A DNA stretch of 8,970 nucleotides from JAZGDL01 sp036477795 (GTDB lineage Bacteria; Planctomycetota; Phycisphaerae; UBA1845), in assembly GCA_036477795.1 (NCBI GenBank), contig JAZGDL010000307.1, positions 1-8,970 on the forward strand, given 5' to 3'. The notes under the pieces were generated by a model. It saw only the letters and a list, made by a program, of their open reading frames with translations, searched no databases and was not told the DNA's origin. Shown piece after piece: positions 6,092-8,970 of the stretch (position 1 is its first letter; the number at the start of each line of letters is the position of its first letter). Position numbers and translations under genes: made by a program.

Positions 6092-6495
6092 CAAGCAAAG
6101 GGCAGCGGAAACGCAAAATCTCAGAGATGATCTGGGAGTTCGCAGGGGACTTCATCCGAATGGCCGAGACGGTGGAGCAGCGACAGAATCTGCTGAATGC
6201 TGCCTGTAGTGCCTGGAACATGGCCTGCAATCCTCCTGCGCTGGGGAAGGCACTGGATCAATACATGCGTGAGTACGAGCCGTTAAACGCCGATGCCGAT
6301 CGAGCGAATCTTGCAGGCGTACGTAGTGACATGGAGAAGCTGATCCAGAAGAAACTGGAGATAGAAACTGGAGATGTTTCCAGGAGACCTGAGGCAGATG
6401 GTCGGTGCTCAGTTGGTGCGCGTGGGAGACAAAGATCGCATCGAAACCGTATCGGCCACGGTTGGGTAGCCTTCATCGGAGTCAGTCGGGTTTAA
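6088..6495 (+). CDS. Small hypothetical gene, frameshifted by a 13-bp tandem duplication
   Basis: From GTG 6088 (overlapping the previous stop) the frame reads a plausible helical protein: KISEMIWEFAGDFIRMAETV, EQRQNLLNAACSAWNMACNP, then RSDMEKLIQKKLE. It then changes into low-quality sequence (GDVSRRPEADGRCSVGARGR) that ends at 6495. Exactly at the change, AGAAACTGGAGAT occurs twice in tandem (6350-6362 and 6363-6375). Removing one 13-bp copy joins the first part to another frame that reads MFPGDLRQMVGAQLVRVGDK, DRIETVSATVG and stops at TAG 6467-6469, giving a coherent 122-residue protein. So the present gene is a recent frameshift mutant or a phase-variable allele; the out-of-frame tail is 43-45 residues. 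The family is not recognised. It is tightly packed between neighbours and probably part of the same operon. Confidence 0.65.
   Translation: MTSKGQRKRKISEMIWEFAGDFIRMAETVEQRQNLLNAACSAWNMACNPPALGKALDQYMREYEPLNADADRANLAGVRSDMEKLIQKKLEIETGDVSRRPEADGRCSVGARGRQRSHRNRIGHGWVAFIGVSRV
6350..6375 (+). repeat. Exact 13-bp tandem duplication causing the frameshift
   Basis: AGAAACTGGAGAT is present as two perfect adjacent copies. Thirteen is not a multiple of three, so the second copy shifts the frame of the gene starting at 6088. Perfect identity suggests either a recent slippage event or a reversible on/off switch. Confidence 0.9.
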
Positions 6496-6511
6496 CGAGG
6501 TCGCGCCTGAC

Positions 6512-7084
6512 ATGGAACGTCGCCCGGATCACTTTGCCCCGCCTCCAACGGAACGGACGCGCCGAAAATGGGAGCTGGTCATCTCCGCGTTCATGGAGAA
6601 TCGACTCGATGAATTGCGTTCGATCCAGCGGACCGGAGCCAGGGGGCGAATCTTCTCCGCTTTGGCTGGTTCCATGCTCAGAAAACTCGGGATGAACGGC
6701 CAGCCGGAGCCGGTTTTTGACCACATCAACCCCGACTCCTGGTACGTGGATTTCGCCTCCACGCACGGGCTCAAGCTACGGACGCATGAGTTCTACAATC
6801 CGGATTTCCTACTTGGTGATGGAACCTGGTTGGAGATTACCTTGTCGGAAAACGAGGCGTACAAGAAACTTCTGCGGTATGGCCATCAAGCACCCCGGTT
6901 GCTAATCGTCTGGCTGGACGAGGATGCGGGGCTGCACAAGGAAGTGTGCAAAGGCGTGGTTTTTCCGAACGCGGACGTGATGAGCGTGGATGGTTTCTAC
7001 GCCGATTTGGAGGACCGCCCTGGCGGAACTGAATTCGTTGAGACAATCAAGCGGTTGAAGCACCTCAAGGGCCAGATCCTATGA
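6512..7084 (+). CDS. Putative PD-(D/E)XK-like nuclease family protein, 190 residues
   Basis: Not a family I can name. The N-terminal 60 residues are helical and charged (ERTRRKWELVISAFMENRLD). The core looks like a restriction-endonuclease fold: VFDHINPDSWYVDF, then NPDFLLGDGTWLEIT (residues 96-110) followed by a Lys-containing helix (ENEAYKKLLRYGHQ) and a buried strand (APRLLIVWLDED). D98 and E108 fit the D...ExK metal-binding pattern, but the expected lysine is T110; K118 or K119 in the next helix might replace it, or the enzyme may be inactive. Restriction, repair or homing-type nucleases share this core; the small size and accessory setting are compatible with a mobile-element or defence role (inference). 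A GAGG about 12 bases upstream is a modest ribosome site. The gene follows the frameshifted gene by 16-42 bases. Confidence 0.65.
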   Translation: MERRPDHFAPPPTERTRRKWELVISAFMENRLDELRSIQRTGARGRIFSALAGSMLRKLGMNGQPEPVFDHINPDSWYVDFASTHGLKLRTHEFYNPDFLLGDGTWLEITLSENEAYKKLLRYGHQAPRLLIVWLDEDAGLHKEVCKGVVFPNADVMSVDGFYADLEDRPGGTEFVETIKRLKHLKGQIL

Positions 7085-7112
7085 TGCTTGGAAGTTGCTG
7101 GAAGCGTTCACG

Positions 7113-7322
7113 ATGAGCAAAGGAAACAAGAGCGAACCCCAACGCCGCAGAAGCCGGGAAAACCAACGCACACGCTCCGGGGCTTCTCAGACCCGGCGGC
7201 TCTTGAACCAACAAGAAGCCAGCATTACCGGTGAGGCCAGTTACATCATCAATCGAGCCCAGGCCAATGATGCGCGAGTGGTCACACCGGGGTATTTGGT
7301 TTTGGCAGATAATAGGGAATAA
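7113..7322 (+). CDS. Small basic hypothetical protein, 69 residues, possibly truncated
   Basis: From ATG 7113 (GGAAG about 9 bases upstream; a TTG at 7095 would add six residues). The first 35 residues are highly basic and low in complexity (SKGNKSEPQRRRSRENQRTR); the second half is more ordered: QQEASITGEASYIINRAQAN, then DARVVTPGYLVLADNRE. The ordered part resembles, from memory, the beginning of a widespread small-protein fold that normally continues past this point, so the 3' end may have been lost. Base composition changes directly after the stop, which fits a junction near 7322. Function unknown; the basic head suggests nucleic-acid binding. Confidence 0.5.
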   Translation: MSKGNKSEPQRRRSRENQRTRSGASQTRRLLNQQEASITGEASYIINRAQANDARVVTPGYLVLADNRE

Positions 7323-7327
7323 CTCGG

Positions 7328-7678
7328 ATGCATTGTGGAGAAACAGATTCTGATTGGTCTAAGAAGGGGGCAACTCTTAGCGATAAGTCTGCTCGAAAAG
7401 AATTCGGACTTACACAAGAGGAAATCATTGAGGCTATCAAGGATGGCAAGTTGCAGTACCGTCAGGGTAGTATATTCGGGAATCCGTATTTCAGACTGCT
7501 CCGAAGTGAAGTAGAGACGCTTGTGTGTGAAGTACACGGCAGCAGCTACCTTAAGAAGAAAAAGATCAAGAAAGAACTAACACTGGTCAACAAAGAGTTG
7601 AAGGCGTTGAAGACTCAAGTGGTCTCTCTAGAACAGAGAAAAACCGAACTACAGGAGAGCCTTGGTGAATATGCCTAA
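7328..7678 (+). CDS. MerR/excisionase-like HTH protein with C-terminal coiled coil, 116 residues
   Basis: Residues about 18-65 look like a helix-turn-helix of the MerR/excisionase type: SARKEFGLTQEEIIEAIKDG (two helices), KLQYRQGSIFGNPYFRLLRS (wing) and EVETLVCEVHG (closing helix). Residues 72-114 are a lysine/glutamate-rich coiled coil (KKKKIKKELTLVNKELKALK, TQVVSLEQRKTELQESLGE), probably for dimerisation. It likely binds DNA as an oligomer; target unknown. The gene starts 6 bases after the previous stop, with AGGGA about 10 bases upstream. It is clearly richer in A+T and in lysine codons AAG/AAA than its left neighbours, which suggests a separate origin. Confidence 0.7.
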   Translation: MHCGETDSDWSKKGATLSDKSARKEFGLTQEEIIEAIKDGKLQYRQGSIFGNPYFRLLRSEVETLVCEVHGSSYLKKKKIKKELTLVNKELKALKTQVVSLEQRKTELQESLGEYA

Positions 7679-7745
7679 CGACAGAGGACTTGCGCGGCTG
7701 GCGAGCACAATCAGCAAAGACTTTCTCTCCTCGCGAAAACGGTAG
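7671..7745 (+). CDS. Very short open frame overlapping the previous stop (possible remnant), 24 residues
   Basis: The ATG lies inside the end of the HTH gene (ATGCCTAA), with GGAG 12-13 bases upstream, and reads MPNDRGLARLASTISKDFLS plus SRKR before a TAG. The start overlap is of the kind seen between coupled genes and the peptide is composed like a genuine N-terminus, so it could be the beginning of a gene that was cut off by later rearrangement. It may equally be chance. Confidence 0.25.
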   Translation: MPNDRGLARLASTISKDFLSSRKR

Positions 7746-7801
7746 TCGTCTCCTTGGGTCGGGCACTGCTCGGGATCAGTCTTCCCGCTCATACCACGAT
7801 C

Positions 7802-8020
7802 CTAGCCGGGCGGTGTCAATCTATCGTCCACCCCGGCATACAGCAGTACGCGGCCACAACCGTCGCACATGTAAGCGTGCAATCTGCCTTCAACGGGAAA
7901 CTGGCCCGTCCACTTGCTCCGCTTTGCTTCACCGACTGCGTACTCCAGAACACCGTGGCGGGCTGGCCCTCTACCCGTCTTTCCCTACGTTGCGTGAGGC
8001 AGACTCCCCTTCACGTCGGG
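7802..8020 (-). pseudogene. Decayed zinc-ribbon protein fragment, C-terminal part
   Basis: On the minus strand a frame ends at 7802 with KWTGQFPVEGRLHAYMCDGC then GRVLLYAGVDDR, a typical C-terminal zinc knuckle (C-x2-C followed by an aromatic strand). Upstream the same frame is interrupted by an in-frame TAG (8000s-7980s, after SLPHAT). A second frame nearby reads VEGQPATVFWST, which would suit the middle of small zinc-ribbon proteins of this kind. Either a stop mutation or a frameshift has broken it. The first CxxC expected near the N-terminus is not visible. It converges on the small-gene cluster and lies against the left end of the transposon. The family is not assigned. Confidence 0.35.
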
Positions 8021-8136
8021 AACACCGGCGAGGAAGATTGCGTCCGCCTGACTGTGGTGGTACGCCTGAAGCACGAACTCATTCCATTGATTCAACGACT
8101 TTCCGAATTTCATCAGCCCGTTCAGGTCGCAGCTTA

Positions 8137-8155
8137 GGGCCTGCGACAAAATAAG
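8137..8155 (+). mobile_element. Probable left terminal end of an ISAzo13-family element
   Basis: GGGCCTGCGACAAAATAAG begins 56 bases before the transposase start, at a position and with a sequence style that fit the terminal inverted repeat of ISAzo13 elements (the match is from memory). The partner repeat lies beyond the right edge, so neither the repeat nor a target duplication can be confirmed here. Confidence 0.5.
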
Positions 8156-8168
8156 TATTGCAACTTAG

Positions 8169-8192
8169 GCCGGAAATCCGTATCCTTCCGGC
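8169..8192 (+). promoter_or_regulatory. Stem-loop abutting the transposase start codon
   Basis: GCCGGAA (8169-8175) pairs perfectly with TTCCGGC (8186-8192) over a 10-base loop, ending directly before the ATG at 8193. No Shine-Dalgarno is visible outside it. A hairpin in the initiation region would limit translation, a common way of keeping transposase levels low (inference). Confidence 0.4.
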
Positions 8193-8970
8193 ATGACGAC
8201 AGAAGCTGCGATTCGTGTCAAGTTCCACGCACTTGCCTCGCGCCTGGACGAGCATACACGCCGCGTCTGGGCTGCTACAGAAGCCAACTTGATTGGATAC
8301 GGTGGCATTTCCTTGGTGGCACGCGCTACGGGGATTTCGCGGCGCGCGATTCTTGTGGGTCTGCGTGAGATAAAGGAGGGAAACATTCTGCCGGAAGGAC
8401 AAGTACGTAGGCCAGGCGGCGGACGGAAATCGGCCGTCCACCATCAGCCCGATCTGCTGGACACACTGGAGGGTCTGGTCGAGCCTCTGACTCGCGGAGA
8501 CCCGATGTCGCCGTTGCGTTGGACGTGCAAGAGTACGCGTCGTCTTTCCCAGGAATTGACCAAACTTGGATATTCGGCTAGCAGCCGTCTGGTGGGAATG
8601 CTTCTCCATGGGATGGGCTACAGCCTCCAGGGCAACCGCAAGACGATTGAGGGAAAACAGCATCCCGATCGTAATGCGCAGTTTGAGCACATCAACGCCC
8701 GCGTGACGGCGGAGCTGCGTGCCGCCCAACCGGTTATTTCCGTGGACACCAAGAAGAAGGAGCTTATCGGAAACTACAAGAATGGCGGGTGCGAATGGCA
8801 TCGAAAGGGCGAAGCACCGAAGGTCAACGGCCACCACTTCCCGAGCCCCGACGTTCCCCGCGCGCACCCGTACGGGGTGTATGATCTGGCGAGAAACCGC
8901 GGCTTTGTCAATGTAGGAACGGATCATGATACGGGGACCTTCGCGGTGGCGTCGATCCGGAAATGGTGGC
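8193..8970 (+). CDS. ISAzo13-family DDE transposase, N-terminal 259 residues (runs off right edge)
   Basis: The frame is open from ATG 8193 to the edge. The N-terminal third includes an HTH region (YGGISLVARATGISRRAILV, GLREI) followed by RRPGGGRKSA, then a second helical DNA-binding part (SPLRWTCKSTRRLSQELTKL, SASSRLVGMLLHGMGYSLQG). The catalytic core begins with PVISVDTKKKELIGNYKNGG (first Asp, D185) and continues with HPYGVYDLARNRGFVNVGTD and HDTGTFAVASIRKWW (second Asp at 244 or 246). These are hallmark stretches of ISAzo13 transposases, which are about 400 residues or more; the last part with the catalytic Glu is outside. No stop or frameshift in the visible portion, so the element may be active. 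The upstream hairpin probably limits expression. Confidence 0.92.
   Translation, partial: MTTEAAIRVKFHALASRLDEHTRRVWAATEANLIGYGGISLVARATGISRRAILVGLREIKEGNILPEGQVRRPGGGRKSAVHHQPDLLDTLEGLVEPLTRGDPMSPLRWTCKSTRRLSQELTKLGYSASSRLVGMLLHGMGYSLQGNRKTIEGKQHPDRNAQFEHINARVTAELRAAQPVISVDTKKKELIGNYKNGGCEWHRKGEAPKVNGHHFPSPDVPRAHPYGVYDLARNRGFVNVGTDHDTGTFAVASIRKWW

Noticed and set aside
8079..8927. Minus-strand open frame of 282 codons
   Set aside because: It is antisense to the ISAzo13 transposase, whose conserved motifs fix the coding strand.
1..8970. CRISPR array
   Set aside because: No set of regularly spaced identical repeats is present; the only tandem copies are the 13-bp pair at 6350-6375 and short pairs near 4500 and 4700.

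Overview
The window looks like a chromosomal segment of a GC-rich bacterium, most likely a planctomycete. That placing is my inference from the style of RNase Y (GTG start, hydrophobic N-terminus), the large DsbD/ScsB-type protein, the orphan LexA-like winged-helix protein and an ISAzo13-type transposase. There is no rRNA or other strong taxonomic marker.

Layout. Positions 1-821 (minus strand) hold the 5' part of rny (RNase Y), running off the left edge at the KH domain. Positions 822-1789 contain no convincing gene, but do contain several stem-loops, densest at 1510-1659. Positions 1790-4243 hold one large gene for a periplasm-facing thiol:disulfide transporter of the DsbD/ScsB type with all expected cysteine pairs. 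Positions 4244-4614 are non-coding with short direct repeats and end in a good sigma70-like promoter that drives a tRNA-Gly gene at 4615. That tRNA is cut: its 5' half is intact up to the anticodon arm and then changes into unrelated sequence.

To the right of the broken tRNA lies what looks like an accessory island (about 4645-8136): a tightly packed, co-directional run of small, mostly unrecognised genes (98, 94, 132, about 122, 190, 69 and 116 residues). They include an orphan LexA-type DNA-binding domain, a PD-(D/E)XK-nuclease-like protein and a MerR/excisionase-like HTH protein with a coiled coil. One gene (6088) is frameshifted by an exact 13-bp tandem duplication; removing one copy restores a 122-residue protein. 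A decayed minus-strand zinc-ribbon gene fragment follows, then the left end and the first 259 codons of an ISAzo13-family transposase (8193 onward), which runs off the right edge.

The left half is conserved housekeeping sequence (RNA turnover, periplasmic redox). The right half is a mobile or decaying insertion at a tRNA gene, with no integrase visible in the window. I do not see a complete, clearly recognisable new system. The best candidates for follow-up are the broken tRNA-Gly junction, the duplication-frameshifted gene, and the small-gene operon with its nuclease-like member.
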